From Aeromicrobium marinum DSM 15272 (GTDB lineage Bacteria > Actinomycetota > Actinomycetes > Propionibacteriales > Nocardioidaceae): a DNA stretch of 64,000 nt. The DNA lies in contig NZ_CM001024.1 in NCBI RefSeq assembly GCF_000160775.2, positions 2,754,591 to 2,818,590 of the forward strand, given 5' to 3'. The notes under the pieces were generated by a model. That model made no database searches, was not told the DNA's origin, and worked only from the letters and a program-made list of their open reading frames with translations. The position numbers and the translations under genes were made by a program. Numbering within the stretch: the first letter of the stretch is position 1; each line of letters begins with the position of its first letter. This document shows positions 10,962 to 19,895 of this stretch, one piece after another.

Positions 10962-12545
10962 ATGGGTCTGAACATGATGCGTGTCCGTGGTCGTCGTCCT
11001 GCTGTGGTGGTCGGGATGGTCGTCGGCGTCATCGCCACGGTGCTTCCGTTCGCCGCCTCGGCCGCTCCCAGCTCGTCCGTCGCCGGCACGGTGACCGAGG
11101 CCGGTACGGGTGATCCGGTCGAGGACGTGGTGGTGAGGTTCAACCGGCAGATCGACGGTGGGCCGGTGCTCGAGGGCGGGATCCGGACCAGGGCGGACGG
11201 CGCCTACACGCGTCCCACCGAGCCCGGCCAGTACACGGTGTGCTTCTACAGTCGGGCCCACACCCCGACCTGTACGGACGAGTTCGTGCTCGCCGCCGAC
11301 GAGATGCTCACCGGCCTCGATGCCGTGCTCACGGTGGACCCCGAGGCGGCGGAACCCACCGTGGCACCGACGGGCCTGGCCCTCGACGACCAGGAACCGG
11401 TCTCCACCACGTCGGTCGGTGCCACCTGGGACGCCGCGGCCTACGGACTGTTCGCCTACGGGGTGGCCGTCAGTGTCGACGGCGAACCGATCGACATCCA
11501 GTACACCGAGAGCACGGAGACCGAGCTGGTGGTCGACGGACTCGAGCCGGGCACGGAGTACAAGCTGACCGTCGCTGCCCTGCTGCCGAGCGGACAGGAG
11601 TCGGTCCAGTCCGCGCCCCTGACGGTGACCACCGAGGACGTGCCGGTCGGGCTCGTCGACCCGCCGAGCAACCTGCGCCTTGACCGCACCGTCGCGCCGG
11701 CCTCGGACGCCATCGCCGTCGAGTGGGACCCGTCCGACGACGAGGTGTCGCAGTACGCCGTGTACTACGCCGACGACGACAGCCGCATCAACGGAGTCCA
11801 GTACGTCGACGGCGATGAGACGTCCCTCGTGGTGGACGACGGCGGGGACGGCCTGGAAGCGAATGTCAGCTACACGCTCACCGTTCAGGCGGTCGGGGCC
11901 GCCGACGACGTGTCGGGGCCGTCGAACGAGATCCGCGTGTCCACCCTGGCCGAGGGTGAGTTCCCGGACTTCAGCGACACCGTGCTGAACACGTTCGCCT
12001 ACGAGATCGACTGGTTGGCCTCGACGGGCATCACCACGGGCTACGACGACGGGACCTTCCGTCCTGGCCAGCCGGTTCTGCGTGAGCAGATGGCCGCGTT
12101 CCTCTACCGCCTGGAGACCCTCCGCCTCGGCGAGGAGCCGTGGGTCGACATGCCGGAGGAGTCGCCCTTCACCGACGTGCCGGAGACGCACGAGTTCTAC
12201 AGGGAGATGGTGTGGCTCGAGCAGGAGGGCATCACCACGGGCTACGACAACGGCGACGAGACGATCTCGTTCCGTCCGTCGGAGCCGGTTCTGCGTGAGC
12301 AGATGGCGGCGTTCCTGTACCGGTTCGACTTCCAGGACTTCACCTCCGAGGGCGAGCCGACGTTCAACGACGTCGCCCCGGGCTTCGTGTTCTTCGACGA
12401 GATCGAGTGGTTGGCCCTCACCGGCATCACCACCGGGTACGACGACGGCACGTTCCGCGGCGGCCAGCCGGTGCTGCGCGAGCAGATGGCGGCGTTCCTC
12501 TACCGCTACAACCTGCTGCCGTTCGAGGAGCAAATGCTTCGGTAG
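10962..12545 (+). CDS. Secreted FN3/SLH-repeat surface protein
   Basis: This 527-residue exported protein has, in order: a signal peptide (basic MMRVRGRRP then a hydrophobic core ending ASAA, about residue 34); a CnaB/SdrD-B-like domain with a Cys pair (YTVCFYSR...TCTDEF); two fibronectin type III domains (about 130-222 and 226-325); and three SLH-type repeats, each ending in [15 protein letters not shown] repeats normally hold proteins to a wall polysaccharide, and the FN3 domains may act as spacers or ligand binders. The start could be any of the ATGs at 10962, 10974 or 10977; no Shine-Dalgarno decides. It is the first of nine SLH genes in the island. A TACGTT box (10899-10904) is a promoter candidate. 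A hairpin follows. Confidence 0.85.
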   Translation: MGLNMMRVRGRRPAVVVGMVVGVIATVLPFAASAAPSSSVAGTVTEAGTGDPVEDVVVRFNRQIDGGPVLEGGIRTRADGAYTRPTEPGQYTVCFYSRAHTPTCTDEFVLAADEMLTGLDAVLTVDPEAAEPTVAPTGLALDDQEPVSTTSVGATWDAAAYGLFAYGVAVSVDGEPIDIQYTESTETELVVDGLEPGTEYKLTVAALLPSGQESVQSAPLTVTTEDVPVGLVDPPSNLRLDRTVAPASDAIAVEWDPSDDEVSQYAVYYADDDSRINGVQYVDGDETSLVVDDGGDGLEANVSYTLTVQAVGAADDVSGPSNEIRVSTLAEGEFPDFSDTVLNTFAYEIDWLASTGITTGYDDGTFRPGQPVLREQMAAFLYRLETLRLGEEPWVDMPEESPFTDVPETHEFYREMVWLEQEGITTGYDNGDETISFRPSEPVLREQMAAFLYRFDFQDFTSEGEPTFNDVAPGFVFFDEIEWLALTGITTGYDDGTFRGGQPVLREQMAAFLYRYNLLPFEEQMLR

Positions 12546-12564
12546 TCACCTCGACCAGCACGCC

Positions 12565-12601
12565 CGGGCCCCGGCCCCTGCCACGGCAGGGCCGGGGCCC
12601 G
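12565..12601 (+). terminator. Long GC-rich hairpin after first SLH gene
   Basis: A stem of about 17 bp (12565-12582 against 12585-12601, one bulged C) with a minimal loop lies 20 bases after the stop codon at 12545. Confidence 0.7.
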
Positions 12602-12616
12602 CGGCGTCCCCGGGCA

Positions 12617-12677
12617 TGACTCGTTCGAACCATCTCCGCCCGATGCAGCCACACCCGGACATCGGATCGCGCACGCT
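12617..12677 (+). promoter_or_regulatory. SLH-type promoter: upstream motif plus -10 (copy 1)
   Basis: TTCGAACCATCTCCGCC (12624-12640) matches the motif in front of three other SLH genes. The -10 candidate CACGCT starts at 12672. Aligned to the other copies, motif start to -10 is 55 bp, the same spacing as at 22951, 25318 and 26507. The start codon is 26 bp after the -10 start, shorter than the 39-40 bp of the others. Confidence 0.5.
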
Positions 12678-12697
12678 GGTCCGGGAGAGGGAGACTC

Positions 12698-14167
12698 ATG
12701 ACGTTCTTGCGCGCAGCTCTGGGAGCTGCTGTGGTCGCCACCGTGCTGGGTGCACCGACCGGTGCCGCGGCCTCGGTGAACGCGACGGCGGCCGACCTGC
12801 TGGCCGGGCTGCCGGTGGCGGCCGAGGTCCGCACCGGCTACGACCGTGACCTGTTCACCCACTGGATCGACGCCGACGGCAACGGGTGTGACACCCGGCG
12901 TGAGGTCCTGCAGGCCGAGTCGCTGACACCGGTGGTCGTCACCGGGACCTGCACGATCGTCTCCGGGCAGTGGTACTCGGCCTTCGACGGGGCGACCTGG
13001 ACGGACCCGGCCGACGTCGACATCGACCACCTCGTCCCCCTCGCCGAGGCCTGGGACTCCGGGGCGCGGACGTGGAGCGAGCCGACCCGTCGCGCGTTCG
13101 CGAACGACCTGGCCATCCCCGACTCGCTCATCGCGGTCACCGACTCGGTCAACCAGTCCAAGAGCGACGGCGACCCGGCCGACTGGATGCCGCCCCTCAC
13201 CTCGGCGCGGTGCGACTACGCGGTGCAGTGGGTGACCGTCAAGACCCGGTGGCGGCTCAGCGTCGACCCGGCCGAGCAGGCCGCGCTCGCCGACACGCTG
13301 TCCGGTTCGTGCGGCGCCCGCGTCGTGGGCGCCCCGCCCGACGGGTCGCCGACCCAGGACGGACCGACGAGCTTCGTCGACGTGTCCGGCTCGCACGTCT
13401 TCCGCGACGAGATCACCTGGCTGGCCGGTCAGCGGGTCACCACGGGCTACACGGACGGCACGTTCCGCCCGGGTCAGCCGGTCCTGCGGGAGCAGATGGC
13501 GGCCTTCCTGTACCGCCTGAGGGGCGAGCCTGCGGTGCAGCTGCCGCCGACCTCACCGTTCACCGACGTGCCGACGACCCACGTGTTCTACCGGCAGATG
13601 GTCTGGCTGAAGAGCCAGAACATCACGACGGGCTACGACAACGGCAACGGCACCATCTCGTTCCGTCCGGGCCAGCCGGTGCTGCGGGAGCAGATGGCGG
13701 CCTTCCTCCGCCGACTCGAGGCGAACCCGCCTGTCGCCCAGCCGAGCTCGCGCCCCTTCACCGACGTCGCGACCTCGCACGTGTTCCACCTCGACATCGT
13801 CTGGCTGGCGCGTGAAGGAATCACCACCGGCTACGACACCGGCTTCGGGTGCCGCGAGTACCGCCCGTCGGCGGCGGTGCTGCGCGAGCAGATGGCGGCC
13901 TTCCTGTTCCGGCTCGAGAACGGTGGGACCACCCCGCTGCTCGACGGCAGCGCCTGTCAGCCGCCCCCACCGCCACCGCCGGGCAACCCCGTCCCGAAGA
14001 TCCCGGGCACCAACAACTGCCCGGCCTTCGCGCCGATCAAGGGCAACGCCAGCTCGATGATCTACCACGTCCCGGGCGGAGGGTCGTACAACGTGACCAA
14101 CCCCGAGCAGTGCTTCCGGAGCGAGGTCGACGCCGTGGCAGCGGGGTACCGGGCCGCGCGCAACTGA
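12698..14167 (+). CDS. Secreted HNH nuclease fused to three SLH repeats
   Basis: This 489-residue protein has a signal peptide (about 1-27, ending PTGAAA). Residues 30-205 form an HNH/DUF1524-type nuclease domain with DIDHLVPLAEAWDSGARTW (His111 general base) and NDLAIPDSLIAVTDSVNQSK. Three SLH repeats follow (about 225-410), then a Pro-rich linker. The last 45 residues carry a small module (IKGNASSMIYHVPGG, then CFRSEVDAVAAGYRAA) of the type found at the C-termini of actinobacterial secreted nucleases. Inference: a wall-attached nuclease that degrades extracellular DNA or RNA for food or defence. ATG start with an AGAGGGAGA ribosome binding site. No immunity gene is recognisable next to it. 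Confidence 0.85.
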   Translation: MTFLRAALGAAVVATVLGAPTGAAASVNATAADLLAGLPVAAEVRTGYDRDLFTHWIDADGNGCDTRREVLQAESLTPVVVTGTCTIVSGQWYSAFDGATWTDPADVDIDHLVPLAEAWDSGARTWSEPTRRAFANDLAIPDSLIAVTDSVNQSKSDGDPADWMPPLTSARCDYAVQWVTVKTRWRLSVDPAEQAALADTLSGSCGARVVGAPPDGSPTQDGPTSFVDVSGSHVFRDEITWLAGQRVTTGYTDGTFRPGQPVLREQMAAFLYRLRGEPAVQLPPTSPFTDVPTTHVFYRQMVWLKSQNITTGYDNGNGTISFRPGQPVLREQMAAFLRRLEANPPVAQPSSRPFTDVATSHVFHLDIVWLAREGITTGYDTGFGCREYRPSAAVLREQMAAFLFRLENGGTTPLLDGSACQPPPPPPPGNPVPKIPGTNNCPAFAPIKGNASSMIYHVPGGGSYNVTNPEQCFRSEVDAVAAGYRAARN

Positions 14168-14261
14168 GGTTCGACCGGATCCGCTGAGCGGCGCAGCTCG
14201 AAGGTGTCTCCACGGCGGCTGGCGACCTCGGCGACTTCCTGGAGGCGCTGTGTCAAAAGTC

Positions 14262-14290
14262 GGGACACCCGCCCAAGAGTCTTCTAGAGT
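14262..14290 (+). promoter_or_regulatory. Promoter of the 14329 SLH gene
   Basis: The -35-like GGGACA (14262-14267) and TAGAGT (14285-14290) are 17 bp apart. The phrase AAGTCGGGACA is shared with the promoter at 22979-22987. The upstream 55-bp motif of the other SLH genes is not present here. Confidence 0.5.
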
Positions 14291-14328
14291 CGTGTGCGAC
14301 CAGATCCCCCACGGAAGCGAAGGTACTC

Positions 14329-15990
14329 ATGTTCGGGTCTGTCGCGCCGCCCCGGCGCACCCCCCGCACCGTCTTGTCCGCGCTGTTGTCCCTGTTGGTC
14401 GTCGCCACAGCTTTGGTGACGACGTCGACCCCAGCCGCCGCGGCGGGTGTCACGATTTCAGGGACCGTCACCGACGACGTCACTGGAGAGGGGATCGACG
14501 ACGTCTTCGTCGACGCCTTCTCCGACGATGACTTCAGCTTTGCGACCACCGACGAGTCGGGCAACTTCACTCTCACCGACGTGGCACCGGGCGCGTACAC
14601 GATCGCCTTCAATGCGGACGGCTACGCGTTCGAGTACTACGACGACAGTCCGACCTTCGCCGACGCGACGGTGGTCGAGGTCGCCGCGAGTGACATCACC
14701 GGCATCGACGCCGAGCTGTCCGTCCCGGGGACGATCACCGGGACGATTGACAAGTCCTACGACGCGGGAAGCGCGTCGGACATCTCGTACGAGCTCTTCC
14801 CGACGATTGACGTCTACCAAGGCGCTGAGCTGGTGTCCGGGACGGTGGCGGATGAATCCGGCGAGTACTCGATCGAGGGCCTGGCTCCGGGAACCTACCG
14901 TGTGGACTTCCAGCGGGCGAGTGGCCAGTCCATCGGCGCGGGCGAGTTCTTCGAGGACAAGCGTGAAAGTCTGGGCGCCGGGGCAGCGAACCTCGTCACG
15001 GTCACGGCCGGTGGCACGGTCCAGGCCGACGCTTCACTCGAGGAGGGCGGAACCTTCACCGGGACCATCCTGAAGTCCAACGGCCAGCCCTTGGCAGCCG
15101 GTTGCCGCGTCACGGCCTTCACCGAGGACGGCTCGCTGGCCACCCGCACGGCGTTCACCAACGAGGACGGCGAGTTCACCATCACCGGCCTGAGTTCAGG
15201 AAACTACCTGGTCGCCTCCAACGGCTTCGGATTCCCGACGGTCGATGGTGGGGAAGTGCCCGACTGCCCCGGTGGCGAGCAATTCCGTGCCAGCGCCACG
15301 ACAATGTCGGTCGACGCTGGCCCGACGGCGACAGCCGTGTTCGGGGCCGACACGGCTCTGGGCACCATGAGGCTGGCCGGACCCTCGTTCACCGACGTCG
15401 ACCCGGCGCACGTGTTCGCCGACGAGATGCAGTGGCTCGCGACCCAGGGGATCAGCAAGGGGTACGACAACGGCGACGGGACCACGCGGTTCGAGCCGTC
15501 GGCGCCGGTGCTGCGGGAGCAGATGGCAGCGTTCCTCTACCGGTTCGAGACGATGCGCAACGGTGGTGAGGCGCCCGAGGTCACCCTGCCCGTCCAGGGT
15601 TCACCGTTCACTGACGTTTCCACCACTCACGTCTTCTACACCGAGATGGTCTGGTTGAGCCAGCAGCAGATCACCACGGGCTATGACAATGGCGACGGGA
15701 CCACGCGGTTTGAGCCGTCGGCGCCGGTGCTGCGGGAGCAGATGGCGGCATTCCTGTACCGGTTCGAGTTCGGCTCCGATGCCGAGGGTCCGGAGCACGA
15801 GGGTGGCCCGACCTTCACGGACGTGGCGCCGGGGTTCGTCTTCTTCGACCAGATCGAGTGGTTGGCCGAGACCGGGGTCACCACCGGGTACGACGAGGCG
15901 AACGGCACCAAGACGTACCGCGGTGGTCAGCCGGTGCTGCGGGAGCAGATGGCGGCGTTCCTGTTCCGCTACGACCGCCTTCCGCGGTAG
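14329..15990 (+). CDS. Secreted carboxypeptidase-regulatory-like/SLH protein
   Basis: This 553-residue exported protein has a signal peptide of about 38 residues ending AAAAG. Three prealbumin-like (carboxypeptidase regulatory/CnaB) domains follow, each with a GTVTDD-like strand and a G-x-Y-T/R-V/I motif (APGAYTIAFNADGYAFEYYD; APGTYRVDFQRAS; GNYLVASNGFG). Three SLH repeats fill about 345-550. The surface role is inferred from the architecture; no enzymatic residues were seen. Codon third positions are visibly less GC-rich than in its neighbours, hinting at a different origin. ATG start with GAAGG upstream. A convergent terminator separates it from the ligase gene. Confidence 0.85.
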   Translation: MFGSVAPPRRTPRTVLSALLSLLVVATALVTTSTPAAAAGVTISGTVTDDVTGEGIDDVFVDAFSDDDFSFATTDESGNFTLTDVAPGAYTIAFNADGYAFEYYDDSPTFADATVVEVAASDITGIDAELSVPGTITGTIDKSYDAGSASDISYELFPTIDVYQGAELVSGTVADESGEYSIEGLAPGTYRVDFQRASGQSIGAGEFFEDKRESLGAGAANLVTVTAGGTVQADASLEEGGTFTGTILKSNGQPLAAGCRVTAFTEDGSLATRTAFTNEDGEFTITGLSSGNYLVASNGFGFPTVDGGEVPDCPGGEQFRASATTMSVDAGPTATAVFGADTALGTMRLAGPSFTDVDPAHVFADEMQWLATQGISKGYDNGDGTTRFEPSAPVLREQMAAFLYRFETMRNGGEAPEVTLPVQGSPFTDVSTTHVFYTEMVWLSQQQITTGYDNGDGTTRFEPSAPVLREQMAAFLYRFEFGSDAEGPEHEGGPTFTDVAPGFVFFDQIEWLAETGVTTGYDEANGTKTYRGGQPVLREQMAAFLFRYDRLPR

Positions 15991-15999
15991 CTGAGCAGG

Positions 16000-16035
16000 C
16001 CGGTCCGCCGGGGGCTCAGTCGCCCGGCGGACCGG
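16000..16035. terminator. Bidirectional 13-bp hairpin
   Basis: A perfect stem, 16000-16012 with 16023-16035, and a 10-nt loop lie between the converging SLH gene and the O-antigen-ligase-like gene. It overlaps the stop codon of the latter. Confidence 0.7.
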
Positions 16036-17791
16036 CGAGCCGCTGCTCGATCTGCTCGAGCAGGTCGGCCGCCGTCGGATCCTCGGGGTCCAGCTCGACG
16101 GCGCGCTCCAGGTCGTCCACGGCTCCGGCCCCGTCCTGCAGACCGAAGCGAGCCAGGGCGCGCTGGACGTGTGCCTGCGGATCGGTGGGCGCCAGCGCGA
16201 CGACGCCGTCGAGGACCTGAAGCGCTTCGGCGAGCTCGCCGCGACGCAGCAGGGCCACCGCGAGGGCGAGGCCGGCGGTCGAGCTGTCGGGGGTGAGCTC
16301 CAGGCTGCGTGCCGCCCACCTGACGGTCGGGTCGACGGCCGACTCGTCCCCGCCCGAGGTCGCACCGGCGAGGGCCTGGGCCGCGATCAGTGGCAGGTCG
16401 ACGTCCCACGGCCGCCAGCCGGCCGCGATCTCGAACGACCGGTCGGCGGCGGCCCCGCGACCTGCCGCAGCGGCGTCGACACCGTCGCGGATCACGACCT
16501 CACCCACGCAGGCCGCGAGCAGCACGACGGCAGCAGTACCGGCTGCCACGGACGTCGCCAGCGGCAACGGCGAGCGGGACTCCCTGGCGGCTGCGGCGAT
16601 CAGGCCGCCGGCGAGGAAGGCCGCCCACGGGGTGGTGCCGGCGATCGTGAAGTGGGTGCTCAGCACGAGTCCGTAGCCGACCGTCGCGGCGAACAGACCC
16701 AGCACCAGGGGGTCGTCGGGTCGACGCCGCACACCGCGCCACCCGAGGGCGGCGATGAGGCCGGCCAGCGCGACGGCCAACAGCACCAGGAGCAGACCTC
16801 CGGCCGACCAGGCCTGCAGCAACCACAGGTGGGGCGAGTCCGGAGGAGCTGCGACGCCGACCCGCTCCACCCAATCGTCGTCGTGGTAGCGAGGGATGGC
16901 ATCGACGAACCCGCTGGGTCCGACGCCGAGCCACGGGTGGTCGAGGCCCAGCTCGAGCGACTCGGTCCACAGCACCGACCGCCCGGTCACGGTGTGGAAG
17001 CCGAGGAGCCTCTCGCGGGCCTGCGGCAGGATCGCCACCACGGCGACCAAGCCACCCAGGACGAGCAGCAGCGGCCGGCGGCCGCCTCGCACTCCGGCCG
17101 CCAGGTGCACGACCACCACCACGGCCGCCGCACCGATGACGGCCCGCGACCCGGCGAGGCCGATCGTCAGCACCGATGCGACCAGCCCGGCCACGTGCAG
17201 CGCCTGCCGGTCGGTCAGGGCCGGTCGCAGCAGCACGGCCATCGCGATCATCGCGACGATGCCCTGGTCGGTGGCGTTGCCGAGCAGGGCACCCGGCCGG
17301 GTCGCGTCCGTCCCGCCCAGGGGCGAGGCGCCAAGGGCGTCGAGCACCGAGAACGCCGCGAGCACCAGGGCTCCCACCGCGGTGGCCCGCAGCAGCGTGG
17401 TCGCGGTGGCCGGGTGGCGCTCGCCGCCGAGCAGGCGAGCCCCGAGCCATGCCGACGCGACGTAGAGGCCGAGGACGACCACGCCCTCGTAGCGGGGCCA
17501 TCGGCCCAGCAGCGCAGCAGCCGGCGAGACCGAGGCGAGCGCCGCGACGAGCAGGACGAGTGAGCCGGCGCCGACCACACCGACGACCGCTGCCGGCAGC
17601 CGGCCCGTGGCGCGCGCCCGGGCGCCGACGGCGATCGCGACCGACACCACCAGCAGCGGCGCGACGACGAAGCGTGCGAACCCGCCGGGGACGAGGGCCA
17701 GGGGGGCCAGGGCCATGAGCCATACCGCGGCCGTCGCGGAGCGGTCGCTCGCCGATGGGGCACCGGTTGCCGTCACAGTGGTCGCGGGCAC
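16016..17791 (-). CDS. O-antigen ligase/polymerase-like membrane protein with TPR tail
   Basis: This protein of about 591 residues has some eleven or twelve hydrophobic helices. It carries a Wzy_C/WaaL-type region: GRSVLWTESLELGLDHPWLG, GPSGFVDAIPRYH and a DSPHLWLLQAWSAGG loop. These proteins polymerise or ligate polysaccharide chains at the outer membrane face. The last 140 residues form TPR-like helices (ALARFGLQDGAGAVDDLERA). It sits inside the SLH island, so a role in making the wall glycan is likely. The start is uncertain: GTG 17791, GTG 17776 or an internal ATG at 17716. There is no clear ribosome binding site. It is divergent from the SLH-propeller gene. Confidence 0.75.
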   Translation of the reverse strand: MPATTVTATGAPSASDRSATAAVWLMALAPLALVPGGFARFVVAPLLVVSVAIAVGARARATGRLPAAVVGVVGAGSLVLLVAALASVSPAAALLGRWPRYEGVVVLGLYVASAWLGARLLGGERHPATATTLLRATAVGALVLAAFSVLDALGASPLGGTDATRPGALLGNATDQGIVAMIAMAVLLRPALTDRQALHVAGLVASVLTIGLAGSRAVIGAAAVVVVVHLAAGVRGGRRPLLLVLGGLVAVVAILPQARERLLGFHTVTGRSVLWTESLELGLDHPWLGVGPSGFVDAIPRYHDDDWVERVGVAAPPDSPHLWLLQAWSAGGLLLVLLAVALAGLIAALGWRGVRRRPDDPLVLGLFAATVGYGLVLSTHFTIAGTTPWAAFLAGGLIAAAARESRSPLPLATSVAAGTAAVVLLAACVGEVVIRDGVDAAAAGRGAAADRSFEIAAGWRPWDVDLPLIAAQALAGATSGGDESAVDPTVRWAARSLELTPDSSTAGLALAVALLRRGELAEALQVLDGVVALAPTDPQAHVQRALARFGLQDGAGAVDDLERAVELDPEDPTAADLLEQIEQRLAGPPGD

Positions 17792-17844
17792 AGTGCAGTT
17801 TTGCAGACGCTCCGCACGCTCGACGGCTTCGTCCCGTGACCGTC

Positions 17845-17860
17845 TACGCACTTCTGCGTA
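17845..17860. promoter_or_regulatory. Palindrome in divergent SLH/ligase promoter region
   Basis: TACGCA-CTTC-TGCGTA is a perfect 6-bp inverted repeat. The left half and following TTC resemble the start of the SLH promoter motif (TACGCAGTTC at 25318). A CACCGT box begins exactly 55 bp after its first base. Its position between divergent genes suggests an operator serving one or both. Confidence 0.4.
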
Positions 17861-17923
17861 TTGACTGCGGATGCAGGCCGAAACGCCCTCCAGAGGTGGC
17901 ACCGTGCTGCCACGCTGTGGCGC

Positions 17924-19843
17924 GTGAAGATCTTCTCGAATGGTCCTGTGTCGGTCGTGGTGGGTGCGTTGCTCGCCCTGGGTCTGCTCGCTCCGGCCAG
18001 TGCGGCGCTGGAGTTCAGCGACGTCCCGCCGAGCCTCACGTTCGCCGACGAGATCGCCTGGTTGGCGTCGACCGGGGTGACCAACGGCTACGACGACGGC
18101 ACCTTCCGTCCCTCGGCGCCGGTGCTGCGGGAGCAGATGGCGGCGTTCCTCTACCGGTACGAGGCGTACCGGACCGGCGCCGAGCCCGTGGTCGACCTGC
18201 CGCCGTCCTCGCCGTTCACCGACGTGCCCACCACCCACGTGTTCTACGAGCAGATGGTGTGGCTGGGCCAGCAGGAGATCACCACGGGCTACGACAACGG
18301 CAACGGCACGAAGCGGTTCGAGCCGTCGGCGCCGGTGCTGCGGGAGCAGATGGCGGCGTTCCTCTACCGCTTCGAGTTCGGTTCCGACGCCGACGGTCCG
18401 GAGTTCGAGGAGGAGCCGACCTTCACCGACGTCGCGCCGGCGTTCGTGTTCTTCGACCAGATCGAGTGGTTGGCGTCGACCGGGGTGACCACGGGGTTCG
18501 ACGAGCCGGGCGGGAGCAAGACGTTCCGTGGTGCGCAGCCGGTGCTGCGCGAGCAGATGGCGGCGTTCCTGTTCCGCTACGACGACCTGCCGATCGAGCC
18601 CGACGAGGCGACCGCCCGGGTGTCGGTGACCTCCGACGGCACCCAGGGCGACGAGCGGTCGGAGAACCCTGCCGTCTCGGCCGACGGCCGGTACGTCGTG
18701 TACGAGTCGCGAGCGACGACCTTGGGGCCGGGCGACACCAGTGAGGACGTGGACATCTACCTGTCGGACCGGGTGAGCGGGTCGACGTCCCGCATCTCTG
18801 TCGCCGCGGACGGCACCGAGGCCGACGGATCGTCGCGCCAGCCGGCGATCTCGGCCGACGGACGGTTCGTCGCCTTCAGCTCGTCCGCGTCGAACCTGGT
18901 GCCGAACGACACCAACGATCGCGGCGACGTCTTCCTCTGGGACCGATCGACCCGCGAGACCATGCGGGTGTCCGACACCTTCGACGGCAGCCAGCTCGAC
19001 AACGACGCCTACCAGCCGGCGATCTCCGCCGACGGCCGATTCGTCGCCTTCGGCTCCGACGCGTCGAACCTGGTGCCGGACGACACGAACGGCCAGGCCG
19101 ACATCTTCGTGTGGGACGCCGAGTCGGGCCTGACCGAGCTGGTCTCGGTCAGCACCGAGGGAGCGCAGTCCGACCTGAGCTCCGAACACCCCGCGATCTC
19201 GGCCGACGGACGCCACGTCACGTTCGAGGCGCGCGCGACCAACCTCGTGGAGGGTGACACGAACGCGGCCCTCGACGTGTTCGAGCGTGACCGCCAGACC
19301 GACACCACCACGCGAATCTCCGAGGGTTCCGGTGGGGCCGACGGTGACGGCGAGTCAGGTCTCCCGGCGATCTCGGCTGACGGCCGGTACGTGGCGTACG
19401 AGTCGCACGCGACGAACCTGGTGGCCGGCGACGCCAACGACTCCAAGGACGTGTTCGTGTGGGACCGGCAGACGGGCACCACCGCGCTGGTGTCGGTGGG
19501 CGCCGGCGGCCTGCAGGGCGACGCCGACTCCTCCGCACCGTCGGTCTCCGCCGACGGCCGCTACGTCGCCTTCGACTCTCTCACGTCGAATCTCGTCGCA
19601 TCGACCGGCGGCGTGCAGGGCGACGTCTTCCTGCGGGACCTGCAGGAAGGGACGATCACCGTCGTGTCGACCAGCGTCTCCGGGCTCCGGGGCAACGGTG
19701 CCTCGACCGGTCCGGCCATCTCCGCGGACGGCCGCATCATCGCGTACACGTCGGCTGCCTCGAACCTGGTGTCGGGCGACACCAACATGCGCCGCGACGT
19801 GTTCGTGTGGGACCGGGAGGCCCAGCGGGGGGCAAACTCCTGA
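17924..19843 (+). CDS. Secreted SLH protein with seven-blade PD40-like propeller
   Basis: This 639-residue protein has a short signal peptide (KIFSNGPVSVVVGALLALGL... ending ASAA). Three SLH repeats (about 27-220) come first, unlike most paralogs in the window. Seven similar repeats follow, each with ISADGRFVAF, then SNLV-DTN, then DVFLWDR. This is a TolB/WD40-like beta-propeller, and the count of seven blades fits a closed ring. The propeller presumably binds a ligand or protein outside the cell. The GTG at 17924 is chosen because it precedes the signal peptide directly; an upstream in-frame start at 17861 would add 21 non-signal residues. Divergent from the ligase-like gene. Confidence 0.85.
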   Translation: MKIFSNGPVSVVVGALLALGLLAPASAALEFSDVPPSLTFADEIAWLASTGVTNGYDDGTFRPSAPVLREQMAAFLYRYEAYRTGAEPVVDLPPSSPFTDVPTTHVFYEQMVWLGQQEITTGYDNGNGTKRFEPSAPVLREQMAAFLYRFEFGSDADGPEFEEEPTFTDVAPAFVFFDQIEWLASTGVTTGFDEPGGSKTFRGAQPVLREQMAAFLFRYDDLPIEPDEATARVSVTSDGTQGDERSENPAVSADGRYVVYESRATTLGPGDTSEDVDIYLSDRVSGSTSRISVAADGTEADGSSRQPAISADGRFVAFSSSASNLVPNDTNDRGDVFLWDRSTRETMRVSDTFDGSQLDNDAYQPAISADGRFVAFGSDASNLVPDDTNGQADIFVWDAESGLTELVSVSTEGAQSDLSSEHPAISADGRHVTFEARATNLVEGDTNAALDVFERDRQTDTTTRISEGSGGADGDGESGLPAISADGRYVAYESHATNLVAGDANDSKDVFVWDRQTGTTALVSVGAGGLQGDADSSAPSVSADGRYVAFDSLTSNLVASTGGVQGDVFLRDLQEGTITVVSTSVSGLRGNGASTGPAISADGRIIAYTSAASNLVSGDTNMRRDVFVWDREAQRGANS

Positions 19844-19883
19844 CCCCGTCCGCCGCGCGGTCGTCCGCCCGGGACCCCGACCC

Positions 19884-19889
19884 TAGGAT
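19884..19889 (+). promoter_or_regulatory. -10 box of leaderless pyruvyl transferase gene
   Basis: TAGGAT lies six bases before the ATG at 19896. The gene therefore has its own promoter although the SLH-propeller gene ends only 52 bp upstream. Confidence 0.5.
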
Positions 19890-19895
19890 GACCGT

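Noticed and set aside
17792..19216. N-terminal extension of the ligase-like protein to 1066 residues
   Set aside because: The added region is antisense to the SLH-propeller gene and reads as Arg/Gly/Val/His-rich shadow sequence. The hydrophobic ligase domain begins after 17791.
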